Below, piece by piece: positions 18,189-26,430 of a DNA stretch of 64,000 nt (positions are counted from its first letter, which is position 1; the number at the start of each line of letters is the position of its first letter). The position numbers and the translations under genes were made by a program. Origin of the DNA: Mycolicibacterium gilvum (GTDB lineage Bacteria > Actinomycetota > Actinomycetes > Mycobacteriales > Mycobacteriaceae). The notes under the pieces are model-generated. The model was not told the DNA's origin, ran no database searches, and saw only the letters and a program-made list of their open reading frames with translations. The stretch spans positions 5,394,001 through 5,458,000 of the forward strand of contig NZ_UGQM01000001.1 of NCBI RefSeq assembly GCF_900454025.1. The letters are read 5' to 3'.

Positions 18189-19334
18189 CTAAAGCGACCG
18201 AGCAATGATCTCCTTCATAATCTCGTTTGTCCCACCGTAGATCTTCTGAACGCGAGCATCGGCCCACATCCTGCCGATGGGATACTCGGTCATATAGCCG
18301 TAGCCGCCGTGGAGCTGCAAGCAGTCATCAAGGGCGACCATCGCACGCTCAGTAGTCCACCATTTCGCCATCGCGACGGTGGGGATGTCGAGTTCACCGC
18401 GCAGATGGCGGGCGACGCAGTCGTCGATGAAAACGCGGCTGATGTGGGCGTCGGTGGCGACCTCGGCGAGCTTGAACTTGGTGTTTTGGAAGGCGAAGAC
18501 GGGCTTGCCGAAGGCATGCCGATCTTTGGTGTATTCCACAGTGAACTCGAGCGCTGTTTCTAGTACTGTCACTGCACCAAGCGCAAGGATCAATCGCTCT
18601 TGGGGAAGTTGCTGCATCAACTGAATGAACCCCTGGCCTTCAGTCGTACCCAGGAGGTTCTCAACCGGAATGTGCACATCTTCGAAATAGAGCTCGGAGG
18701 TGTCCTGTCCGCGCTGACCGACCTTGTCCAACACCCGACCCCGCCGAAAGCCCGGTCGATCGCCTTCGACCAAAACCAACGAGATTCCGTTCGCTCCGGC
18801 ACTGGGGTCGGTCTTCGCAACGACGATGATGAGGTCGGCCTGAGCGCCGTTGGTGATGAACGTTTTGGAACCGTTGACAACGTATTCGTCTCCAACGCGC
18901 GATGCCTTGGTCGTGACAGATTGGAGATCGGAGCCAGTGCCCGGCTCCGTCATCGCAATCGCGCCAACCATCTCACCAGTTGCCAGTCTGGGAAGAAAGC
19001 GTTCCTTCTGCTCATCGGTGCCGTACTCGAGCAGGTAGTGGGCGACGATTCCACTATGAAGCGGCGCGCCCCATGCCGAATCGCCGATGCGGGCCTGTTC
19101 CTCAATCAAGACTGCTTCGTGAGCGAACGTTCCCCCACCTCCGCCGTACTGCTCGGGGATTGACATGCACAGCAACCCAAGATCACCCGCCCGGGTCCAC
19201 AGGTCCCGATCCACGTGGTGCTGCTCGATGAAGCGGGCACTGTGCGGCGCGACCTCCTTCTCACAGAACGTACGTGCCAAATCCCGCAGTGCGTCGAGGT
19301 CGTCGTCCATCCAGCTAGAGCGGTTGGCTGCCAT
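18189..19334 (-). CDS. acyl-CoA dehydrogenase (FadE family)
   Basis: This 381 aa flavoenzyme shows the ACAD motifs MTEPGTGSDLQSVTT, VNGSKTFITNGAQADLIIVV, RQRGQDTSELYFEDVHIP-like and QLHGGYGYMTEYPIGRMWADARVQKIYGGTNEIMKEI. A Gly stands where MCAD-type enzymes have Glu in the GGT loop, so the catalytic base is expected on the inner helix as in long-chain or isovaleryl-type enzymes. The ATG at 19332-19334 follows GAGGAC. It is divergent from the TetR at 19478 with a duplicated operator between them. Confidence 0.92.
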   Translation of the reverse strand: MAANRSSWMDDDLDALRDLARTFCEKEVAPHSARFIEQHHVDRDLWTRAGDLGLLCMSIPEQYGGGGGTFAHEAVLIEEQARIGDSAWGAPLHSGIVAHYLLEYGTDEQKERFLPRLATGEMVGAIAMTEPGTGSDLQSVTTKASRVGDEYVVNGSKTFITNGAQADLIIVVAKTDPSAGANGISLVLVEGDRPGFRRGRVLDKVGQRGQDTSELYFEDVHIPVENLLGTTEGQGFIQLMQQLPQERLILALGAVTVLETALEFTVEYTKDRHAFGKPVFAFQNTKFKLAEVATDAHISRVFIDDCVARHLRGELDIPTVAMAKWWTTERAMVALDDCLQLHGGYGYMTEYPIGRMWADARVQKIYGGTNEIMKEIIARSL

Positions 19335-19395
19335 TACAAAGTCCTCACTGTGTTTGCTTGCGCACCGATCCCGCAATGGTCTCGCTTCGCCTGTG

Positions 19396-19441
19396 GGTAC
19401 ATGGTGTACCACGAATCGCACGCCGGGTACAACACGTACCC
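19396..19441. promoter_or_regulatory. twin operator, two copies of GGTAC-N5-GTACC
   Basis: Two perfect palindromes of the same design lie in the 143-bp gap between the divergent fadE and tetR: GGTAC-ATGGT-GTACC at 19396-19410 and GGTAC-AACAC-GTACC at 19426-19440 (the second extends to GGGTAC/GTACCC). Their centres are 30 bp apart, close to three helical turns. This is the typical layout for TetR dimers that control both genes. Confidence 0.8.
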
Positions 19442-19477
19442 AGAACTTTCCAGAGCGCGGGGCGTTACGGTGACATC

Positions 19478-20155
19478 GTGGAGCGACAGCACTGGGTGGA
19501 CACCACAGCGGTACGCCGCGCGGCCAGTAGGTTGCCGGGCCGTGAACTACGTCGTGAACAGATCATCGAAGCGGCGCTCAGCGCAATCGAAGAGAACGGG
19601 CCCCACGCACTCACGGGCCAAATCGCAGACAAGGCCGGTTTGGGACGCACACACTTCTACCGCCACTTCGCAAGTAAAGAAGAACTCGATCTTGCCGTGG
19701 CTCGTCACGTCCACCGCGAACTCACTGCGAAGATTCGCCTAACTCTGGATGTCCAGGGATCGCCGCTAGACGTGATACGCGCGCCGGTCACTCAGCACGT
19801 CATGTGGGCTGACGAACACCCCAACCTCTATCGGTTCCTGGTGAACCGACACTATCGGCGCAGCACCGAGAAGACCGCGCCCGGCAGCAGCGCATTCGCC
19901 TCTGAACTCGCCGTCGCGGGTGCCCGTTACTTTCCTCGCTACGGCGAGGACTCAGAGGCGGCAGACCGCAATGTCGCCGCCATCATGGGCTTGATGGACG
20001 CTTCGGTCCTATGGTGGCTGGACCATCGCGACTCCACTCGTGACGAACTCGTCATTCGGTTGACACGGCAAACCTGGTTGATAATCAATGACAGGCTGCA
20101 GGAACTGGGATTCCAGCTTGATCCCCACTTACCACTCTGCGAACCGAAAACCTGA
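19478..20155 (+). CDS. TetR-family transcriptional regulator, divergent from fadE
   Basis: This 225 aa protein has the TetR DNA-binding domain: GRELRREQIIEAALSAIEENGPHALTGQIADKAGLGRTHFYRHFASKEELDLAVA. The C-terminal part (WADEHPNLYRFLVNRHYRR) is a ligand domain with no clear ligand. GTG 19478 is preferred because upstream codons overlap the twin operator and carry no family residues. It probably represses itself and the acyl-CoA dehydrogenase. Confidence 0.9.
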   Translation: MERQHWVDTTAVRRAASRLPGRELRREQIIEAALSAIEENGPHALTGQIADKAGLGRTHFYRHFASKEELDLAVARHVHRELTAKIRLTLDVQGSPLDVIRAPVTQHVMWADEHPNLYRFLVNRHYRRSTEKTAPGSSAFASELAVAGARYFPRYGEDSEAADRNVAAIMGLMDASVLWWLDHRDSTRDELVIRLTRQTWLIINDRLQELGFQLDPHLPLCEPKT

Positions 20156-20208
20156 CCAGGTACAATTCGAGCCTCCCCACGCTAAACCCTCCGTCTTCGA
20201 CACCGCCA

Positions 20209-21009
20209 TCAACGATGATTGCGTTGGCGCCGCTCACCGACGCCGCGCATCAACGCGAAAGCTTTCAATCCAAGCGACGGCGCAGCATCGCTAGTGCGCG
20301 CAACTACGCCACGCCACCGAGGAACTACCCGGAATATCTGGCGACTCTCCAGCAACTCGAGTCCCGCGCGGGCCACGGCCGCAGCATCCATTGGACGCGG
20401 TCCGGCGAACAGAAGCGCCGCCCCAGGGTCGGCAACCCGGTCGGTGACCATTTTCGTACTTACCACGTCAGGGCATAGCGCCCGTGCGTGGATTGGCAAT
20501 CCCGCATGGTCAAGGTCGCCCTGCAGCGATGTGGTGAACGACAATACGGCCGCTTTGGTTGCTGCGTACATCGCTAATCCAGGGATGGGCGCCAGAGCCG
20601 AGAGGGACGCGATGTTGAGGATCGCGCCCCCACCCGCGCCCATAGCGACAACTGCCGCGTGTGAGCCGGCAACGACACCTCGTACATTGACATCGAGGAT
20701 CGACGCAATCTCGGCATCGCTGTGACTCCAGCTGTTACCCGCGAGTAGGATCCCAGCGTTGTTTACCCACACCGCCAGAGGGCCAGCGGCTAAAGCCTGA
20801 GCAGCGACTTCCCGATGACCCGACGGATCTCGTACGTCGTGCGTGGCGCTCCAAGCGCCACCGCCGACCTCGGTGGCAGCGCGCTCCGCTGCGTCGCCAT
20901 CCACATCCGTGAGCAAAACCTTGTGACCGGCAGCGGCGAGTTGTCTCGCGATCTCCAGACCAATCCCTCGACCTGCTCCTGTGACGACGGCTGTTGATGG
21001 TTCTAGCAT
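20209..21009 (-). CDS. short-chain dehydrogenase/reductase
   Basis: This 266 aa SDR has cofactor motif TGAGRGIGLEIARQL, the D in HDVRDPSGH, NNAGILLAG, catalytic Ser in NIASLSALAPIPG and YAATKAAVLSF (Tyr-x3-Lys). An Asp after the second strand (LLTDVDGDAA) favours NAD(H). The ATG at 21007-21009 is 7 nt after AAAGGA; the ATG two codons upstream lies too close to that site. Its 5' end overlaps the 3' end of the dead P450 frame. It is the last gene of the leftward oxygenase cluster. Confidence 0.9.
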   Translation of the reverse strand: MLEPSTAVVTGAGRGIGLEIARQLAAAGHKVLLTDVDGDAAERAATEVGGGAWSATHDVRDPSGHREVAAQALAAGPLAVWVNNAGILLAGNSWSHSDAEIASILDVNVRGVVAGSHAAVVAMGAGGGAILNIASLSALAPIPGLAMYAATKAAVLSFTTSLQGDLDHAGLPIHARALCPDVVSTKMVTDRVADPGAALLFAGPRPMDAAAVARAGLELLESRQIFRVVPRWRGVVARTSDAAPSLGLKAFALMRGVGERRQRNHR

Positions 21010-22075
21010 GACCATCCTTTCCGGCAGTTTGCGTAGGTTTGCCGACTACGGTTCGCCGGGGTTTGTTGAGGATCTCCGAGGCCACTTGGAGGACTGCGTC
21101 GATTCCGCCGGCGCCCTGTAAGGGCGATGTGCTCGGCTAAGCACTCAAAAGTCTCGTGGAATGACCTAGATATCATCGGCGACACAACGTAATAGGTAGG
21201 CCGTCGACAGGGAACAGGCAGGGACGTATTGTCCCACCGAACGCGGTAGCCGTCATCCAGACTCCAGGTGAATTCCCGCAGCATCTCGTGCAGTATTGCC
21301 TTCACCTCCAAGGTGCCGAAGTGCATCCCGATGCGCTTGTGCGCGCCTCCTCCGAACGGAAGCCAGGCGAAGCGGTGGGCCTGATCCTCGCGCCGTGGCG
21401 GCTCGAGTCGCGTTGGGTCAAACCGGTCCGGCTCGGTCGACACTGTGGGCGCAAAGTGGTTGACCGCAGGCGTGATGACGACGAGCACTCCGGAGGGGAC
21501 GTAGTAGCCATCAATTAGGGTGTCGGTCACCGTCTTACGCATAACCAACGGTACCGGTGCAACTAGTCTGAGCGACTCCTTGATGACCAAGTCCATCGCC
21601 GTAAGCCCCTCCAGGTCCTCAATGTCCGACAGATCGTCGCCTAGACGGTCAGACTCAGCACGAAGTCGATCCTGCCATTCAGGATTCTTCGCCAAGAAGT
21701 ACGCCACAGCGGCAGTGGTGATCGTTGACGTGTCATGAGCGGCCATCATCAGAAAGATCATTTGATTTATGCTGTCCGCATCAGTGAAGCGTTCGCCGTC
21801 CTGGCGCGCGCCTCACATAGCGCGGCGAGTAAATCACCATTCTGCCCCGAGCGTGCCGCCGGTAAGTTCCGGGCGAAGGCCAACGAGAGGCAATCCCTGA
21901 TCGCCGATAACTGGCTTCAATCCGCTACCGGTCGGCGGCGCGGCAAGTTCGCGAACCGGCCATCGTCGACTCACTCCTGGATAGCGCGCTCGACGCGCTG
22001 CGGGAGGGGATTCAGTAGTACCGACAACAGCCGGTCACGGGACTTGCTTGCCGAACCGGACGGCGATTTGGTCAT
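21003..22075 (-). pseudogene. cytochrome P450 pseudogene (CYP136-like), heme Cys lost
   Basis: An ATG at 22075 after AAGGGGG opens MTKSPSGSASKSRDRLLSVLL and soon stops. In another frame near 21930-21965 comes APPTGSGLKPVIGDQGLP, the usual P450 N-terminal proline region. It is followed almost at once by FARNLPAARSGQNGDLLAALCEAR, so roughly 180 codons of the middle are missing. After one more shift the C-terminal part is intact from MIFLMMAAHDTSTIT (I-helix) through KESLRL. The heme loop reads FGGGAHKRIGMHFG: the Cys codon TGC is now CGC (Arg). Without Cys and B-H helices it cannot be a P450. Confidence 0.85.
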
Positions 22076-22229
22076 CGAGTGCCCCCTTGATGTTGTTTCT
22101 CGCATTATCGGAAGGATTTCACCCATCGTTTACACCGGTGACCACCCTGTCAACGGCGGTCACAGTTGCCGCTCGAATGTCAGCGACTCCCCGCCGTCCT
22201 CGGATACCCGTCACTGAACAGAGCCGCCA

Positions 22230-23819
22230 CTAGTCGACGCTATCGGCCCCGCTTGGGGCATAGGGCATGTCGGCCAGATGGGTGTTGGCCGGCTCGGGTG
22301 TCCCCCTGCGCGACGAGTTCGCGGGCGCGGGACGCGACAGGACGTAAGCGCGCCGCTTCGGCCTGCGCGCACGAAGGCGATACAAGAAGGTCGGGCTGGG
22401 CCAGTTGGTAGAGATCGACCCCCGCGCCGAGCGATACCAGCTCGTGCACATAGTCCACACGGATCTGTCCAGGCGGCGACTCAACCGGTCGTTGAAGCGC
22501 TTCTCCACATCGGCACGGACCTCGATAACACTTCCTGGATGGGCACGGAGAACCTTCATCAACCTGACGATGTGTCGGGCCTGCGATTCGAGCATGTAGA
22601 CGATGGACCCGGATCCCACGTTGGTGTTGGGCCCGTACATCATGAGGAAATTCGGAAACTCTGGCACCGATAGGCCGTAGTAGGCGTGCGCGCCATCCGC
22701 CCACACGTCCGACAATTTCCGGTCCGAGCGGCCGTAGACCTCCATCGGGGAAAGAAACTCGGTGGCACTGAAGCCAGTGCCGTAGATGATCACGTCGGCG
22801 GCGTGGAAGTCGCCGTTCACCGTGCGGATTCCGCCAGGTTCTACTGCCCGGATATCGTCGGTGACCAATGAAACGTTGGGACGTGCGAGCGCGGGGTAAT
22901 AGTCGCTGGAGAACAGAATCCTCTTGCACCCGGGCGCATAGTCCGGCGTCAGGTGGGAACGCAGCCGGGCATCCGACACCTGGCGACCTAGGTGCCGGAG
23001 GGCGATGACTCCCAAGACTCGCGCTACTGGCTTCGCGTCGACGAGTGCCAACGCCAAGAACTCGAATATCGTCCAAATCATCAGACGTTCGCTGAGCCGC
23101 AGAATGGGCAACTTGCGCAGCAGTTGGTGATGCCGCCCACCGTACTGACGGTCGAATTTGGGCAGCACCCATGGGGCTGACCGTTGGAAAACGTCCAAGT
23201 GCTCAGCGCCTGCGGCGACCACCGGGACGAACTGCACCGAACTAGCGCCGGTGCCGACGACCGCAAGCCGCTTGCCGCTGAGATTCAGATCGTGGTCCCA
23301 ATTCGCGGAATGAAACGACGGGCCCGCGAAGCCCGAGATTCCAGGAATATCAGGAACTGAGGGTCGGGACAGCTGGCCCACGGCCGAAATGACGACATCG
23401 CACTCCAATTCCTGACTGGTAGTCGTGGTCAGACGCCATGTGTTCGTGCGCTCATCGAAGGCCGCCTTAGCGATTTCGGTTTTGGTCCGAAGGAGGGACA
23501 GCAAACCACTTTCGTCGGCGACGCGGCGAAGGTAGGCGAGGATATCGCCTTGTTCTGCGTAACGCCGACCCCACCTGGGATTCGGCGCCGAGGAGATCGA
23601 GTACAACTGCGACGGGACGTCACAGGCCGCCCCTGGGTAGGTGTTCTCCCGCCAGACTCCCCCGACACCATCGCCCTTTTCGACAATGAGGACCCTGTCG
23701 AACCCTGCGCGTTTGAGGCGAAGTGCAAGGGTAATTCCGGCGAAGCCAGCGCCGATGATGACGATCGAGGGGTTACCAGGGGGATTGTCCTGGGTTGGTT
23801 CACGTTTCACGGGTTTCAT
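22230..23819 (-). CDS. flavoprotein monooxygenase, Baeyer-Villiger type (copy 1)
   Basis: This 529 aa enzyme has FAD site IVIIGAGFAGITLALRL, VGGVWRENTYPGAACDVPS, the type I Baeyer-Villiger fingerprint FAGPSFHSANW (F-x-G-x3-H-x3-W) and NADPH site LAVVGTGASSVQFV. IIYGTGFSATEF and YGPNTNVGSGS are also typical. Type I enzymes insert oxygen next to a carbonyl and make esters or lactones. Start chosen at ATG 23819; a TTG five codons upstream is possible. It is downstream of the esterase gene, 62 bp away, and the dead P450 follows. The basic, Pro-rich C-terminal 45 residues are not typical of the family. Confidence 0.9.
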   Translation of the reverse strand: MKPVKREPTQDNPPGNPSIVIIGAGFAGITLALRLKRAGFDRVLIVEKGDGVGGVWRENTYPGAACDVPSQLYSISSAPNPRWGRRYAEQGDILAYLRRVADESGLLSLLRTKTEIAKAAFDERTNTWRLTTTTSQELECDVVISAVGQLSRPSVPDIPGISGFAGPSFHSANWDHDLNLSGKRLAVVGTGASSVQFVPVVAAGAEHLDVFQRSAPWVLPKFDRQYGGRHHQLLRKLPILRLSERLMIWTIFEFLALALVDAKPVARVLGVIALRHLGRQVSDARLRSHLTPDYAPGCKRILFSSDYYPALARPNVSLVTDDIRAVEPGGIRTVNGDFHAADVIIYGTGFSATEFLSPMEVYGRSDRKLSDVWADGAHAYYGLSVPEFPNFLMMYGPNTNVGSGSIVYMLESQARHIVRLMKVLRAHPGSVIEVRADVEKRFNDRLSRRLDRSVWTMCTSWYRSARGSISTNWPSPTFLYRLRARRPKRRAYVLSRPAPANSSRRGTPEPANTHLADMPYAPSGADSVD

Positions 23820-23881
23820 CGTTAGCTCATACAACCTTCGTGCTGGGGCGCCTCGTGGTCAAGGCGTGCGCAGGGACGCTG

Positions 23882-24844
23882 TCAACGGACGGTGGCCGAA
23901 GTAGCCAAGAACTCGCCACCGAGCCTGAGGGCCTCACGTGCTTCTGGCAGTAGGCGAAACATCGCCTGGAAGACATGGATCTGGCCGCGGAAAACTTGCA
24001 ACTGCGAGGAGACCCCTGCAGTTTGCAGACGTTTGGCAAAGACTCTGGAGTCGTCGAGCAACATCTCTCGTCCGCCGACCTGAATCAAAGTTGGTGGCAT
24101 GTCCGTGAGATCAGCATCGAGCACGCTTATCCTCGGGTCGGCTGGATCGGCGCCCGCCACGTACAGACCAATTGTTCTCGACGCAGAGATGGCGGACGCA
24201 AAGGGGTCCCGTCTGCGCAGATCACGGTCCATCGCGAGTTGGCATGTCAAATCCAGCACCGGCGACATCAGCAGCATGGCATCCGGCGTCGGCAGTCGAT
24301 GTTCCCGAGCGCCAAGCGCCGTCGCCGCAGCAAGCTGGCCGCCTGCGGAATCGCCGGCGAGCGCCACCGTGCCAGAAGACGCGGTGATCGCGCTTCCCTC
24401 TGTCAACCATCGATAGGCGATCAGTGCATCATCTGCGGCCGCCGGGAAGGGATATTTCGGGACCAATCGATAGCGCACGGCAAATACCGGCCTGCGGGCG
24501 GCCGCGGACAGTTCGCTGATGAGGCCACGGTGGGTCTCGGGAGAGCACATAGAAAATGCGCCGCCGTGTATATAAAGAATCGGCGGAGCATCCGAGGCCA
24601 CGTTGGCCGCCTTGACCCAGTCGCCTCGCACACGTTCACCGGCGAAGGGCGTGTCTACCTTCTCGACACTGATTGCGCGCCTTGGCCGCGACACCACGAG
24701 TGTTCCCCGTAGCACGCGGTCCATGACCGCGAAGCCATGGTCGTTGGCCGGAATCACTTGCGTGAGAGGTCGAAGAACGCCTCGCGCCGTTGCCGCGACC
24801 AGGTGGCTCGCCATGCTCGGATTCGGCCTGGCAGGTGAACTCAT
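23882..24844 (-). CDS. alpha/beta hydrolase, HSL-type esterase (LipR-like)
   Basis: This 320 aa hormone-sensitive-lipase-type esterase has oxyanion motif ILYIHGGAFSM, nucleophile motif LAGDSAGGQLAAA, Asp in DPADPRISVLDADL and His in GQIHVFQAMF. The ATG at 24842-24844 overlaps the stop of the monooxygenase upstream (ATGA). Its position among Baeyer-Villiger-type enzymes suggests that it cleaves the esters they make, giving alcohol and acid. The same neighbour pair (mymA-lipR) exists in the M. tuberculosis mymA operon. Confidence 0.92.
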   Translation of the reverse strand: MSSPARPNPSMASHLVAATARGVLRPLTQVIPANDHGFAVMDRVLRGTLVVSRPRRAISVEKVDTPFAGERVRGDWVKAANVASDAPPILYIHGGAFSMCSPETHRGLISELSAAARRPVFAVRYRLVPKYPFPAAADDALIAYRWLTEGSAITASSGTVALAGDSAGGQLAAATALGAREHRLPTPDAMLLMSPVLDLTCQLAMDRDLRRRDPFASAISASRTIGLYVAGADPADPRISVLDADLTDMPPTLIQVGGREMLLDDSRVFAKRLQTAGVSSQLQVFRGQIHVFQAMFRLLPEAREALRLGGEFLATSATVR

Positions 24845-26430
24845 CCGGCGGTGTCCACCTTCTGTGGGGCAGTGTCCGCCTTTTTCGCCGGTCGCCGTTC
24901 GAAACGGTAGTCGGCCAAGTCGAATCGTCGACTGCGCCAGATCGACTCGACCGTCGTCGTGGGACGCAGAGGCACGTCCCCATGCTTGTCGAAGTAATAG
25001 CTGTTCGCGCCCGCGCAGCTGTCCTGCCAGAAGACCTGCGTATGCCGCCGTGCCAGCATCTCCGCGAAGAAGCGTTGATTCGCCTCCTCGCGTACCTCGA
25101 CGTAGTTCGAGTCGGCCGTCCTGGCATGCCGGAGGCAACGGAGAATGTGACCCGCCTGTGCCTCGATGAGTGCGAAGTAGGACGACCCGTTGTATCCGTA
25201 CGGGCCAAACACTGAGAAATGGTTCGGGAATCCTGGCACGCTGACTCCCTCATATGCCTGGAGTCGGTTCTCGTCCCACCACTGTGCCTGGTCTCGGCCG
25301 GCGACACCTCTGAGCGAGTAGGTGGGCATGCTGTCCGATTCCATGACCTTGAATCCCGTTGCCAGGACGAGCACGTCGATCTCGTGTCTGACGCCATCGG
25401 CCGTAATTACCGCGGTCTCATCCACCCGGGTGATGGGGTTGGTTTCAAGAAGGACGTTCTCGCGGTTGAACGTCTTCAAATATTCGTTGTGAAAGCTTGG
25501 TCGCTTGCAGCCCAGCGCGTAACGCGGCGTCAGCTTCTCCCGAACGACCGGGTCGGTGACCTGCCGACGCATATAGCTGATCGCTGCACGCTCGATCGCC
25601 GACGCCAGCGGTATGGCGGTATGGAAGTGCGCTGCGACGGGAAAGGTGAGTTCGACAAAGGCCTGGCTGGCTCCCCGCGCGGCGATCTGCGCTCCGGGTG
25701 CGAGCCGGAGAAGAGCACTCAGCGGGCGGGGCACCGCGAAGTCGAATTTCGGCAGACACCATATCGGGGTGCGCTGAAAGACGGTGAGTGTGTCCACGTC
25801 CTTGGCTATCGAGGGGATCAGTTGCACCGCCGAGGCGCCCGTCCCGATGACGGCGACCCTCTTTCCGGTGAGGGTCTGCTGGTGGTCCCAGCGCGACGTG
25901 TGCATCGTGACCCCGCCGAAGTCCCCGACCCCCGGTATGTCCGGCGATTTTGGTCGCGTGAGAACCCCGGAGGCATTGATGACGAACCTCGCTGTCAGTT
26001 CCTCGTCCGTCGAGGTAAACAAACGCCACAATGTCGATTCTTCGTCGAACTCAGCCCTCACAACCGTGACTCCGAAGCGGATGCGCGACGCGAGGCCATA
26101 TTTTTTCACGCAATGCTTCGCGTAGTTCTTCAGTTCGATCCCCGGCGCATAGGTACGGGACCACGACGGGCGTTTCTCAAAGGAGAATTGGTAACTATAT
26201 GACGGAATGTCTACTGCAATCCCCGGGTAGGTATTCCAGTACCAGGTTCCACCCACCCCTTGGGCCTCATCAACGATGAGGAAGTCCGAGAAACCTTCCT
26301 TCAGCAGCTTGATGCCCACTCCGATCCCGGAGAATCCAGCTCCGATGACCAATATCTCGTGGGTGGGGACCTCGTACGTAGGGGCTCCGGAGGTGGGGGC
26401 ATTCTCGTCGCCCGCAACATGGACACTCAA
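24841..26430 (-). CDS. flavoprotein monooxygenase, Baeyer-Villiger type (copy 2)
   Basis: This 529 aa paralogue has EILVIGAGFSGIGVGIKLL, VGGTWYWNTYPGIAVDIPS, fingerprint FGGVTMHTSRW and second nucleotide site VAVIGTGASAVQLIPS. LALATGF-like VLVLATGFKVMES and the FGPYGYNGSSYFALIEAQ segment follow. YWNTYPGIAVDIPSYSYQFSFE groups it with the EthA/4-hydroxyacetophenone monooxygenase side rather than with copy 1. It overlaps its neighbours by 4 bp at both ends (26427-26430 and 24841-24844), so it is translationally coupled within the operon. Confidence 0.92.
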   Translation of the reverse strand: MSVHVAGDENAPTSGAPTYEVPTHEILVIGAGFSGIGVGIKLLKEGFSDFLIVDEAQGVGGTWYWNTYPGIAVDIPSYSYQFSFEKRPSWSRTYAPGIELKNYAKHCVKKYGLASRIRFGVTVVRAEFDEESTLWRLFTSTDEELTARFVINASGVLTRPKSPDIPGVGDFGGVTMHTSRWDHQQTLTGKRVAVIGTGASAVQLIPSIAKDVDTLTVFQRTPIWCLPKFDFAVPRPLSALLRLAPGAQIAARGASQAFVELTFPVAAHFHTAIPLASAIERAAISYMRRQVTDPVVREKLTPRYALGCKRPSFHNEYLKTFNRENVLLETNPITRVDETAVITADGVRHEIDVLVLATGFKVMESDSMPTYSLRGVAGRDQAQWWDENRLQAYEGVSVPGFPNHFSVFGPYGYNGSSYFALIEAQAGHILRCLRHARTADSNYVEVREEANQRFFAEMLARRHTQVFWQDSCAGANSYYFDKHGDVPLRPTTTVESIWRSRRFDLADYRFERRPAKKADTAPQKVDTAG

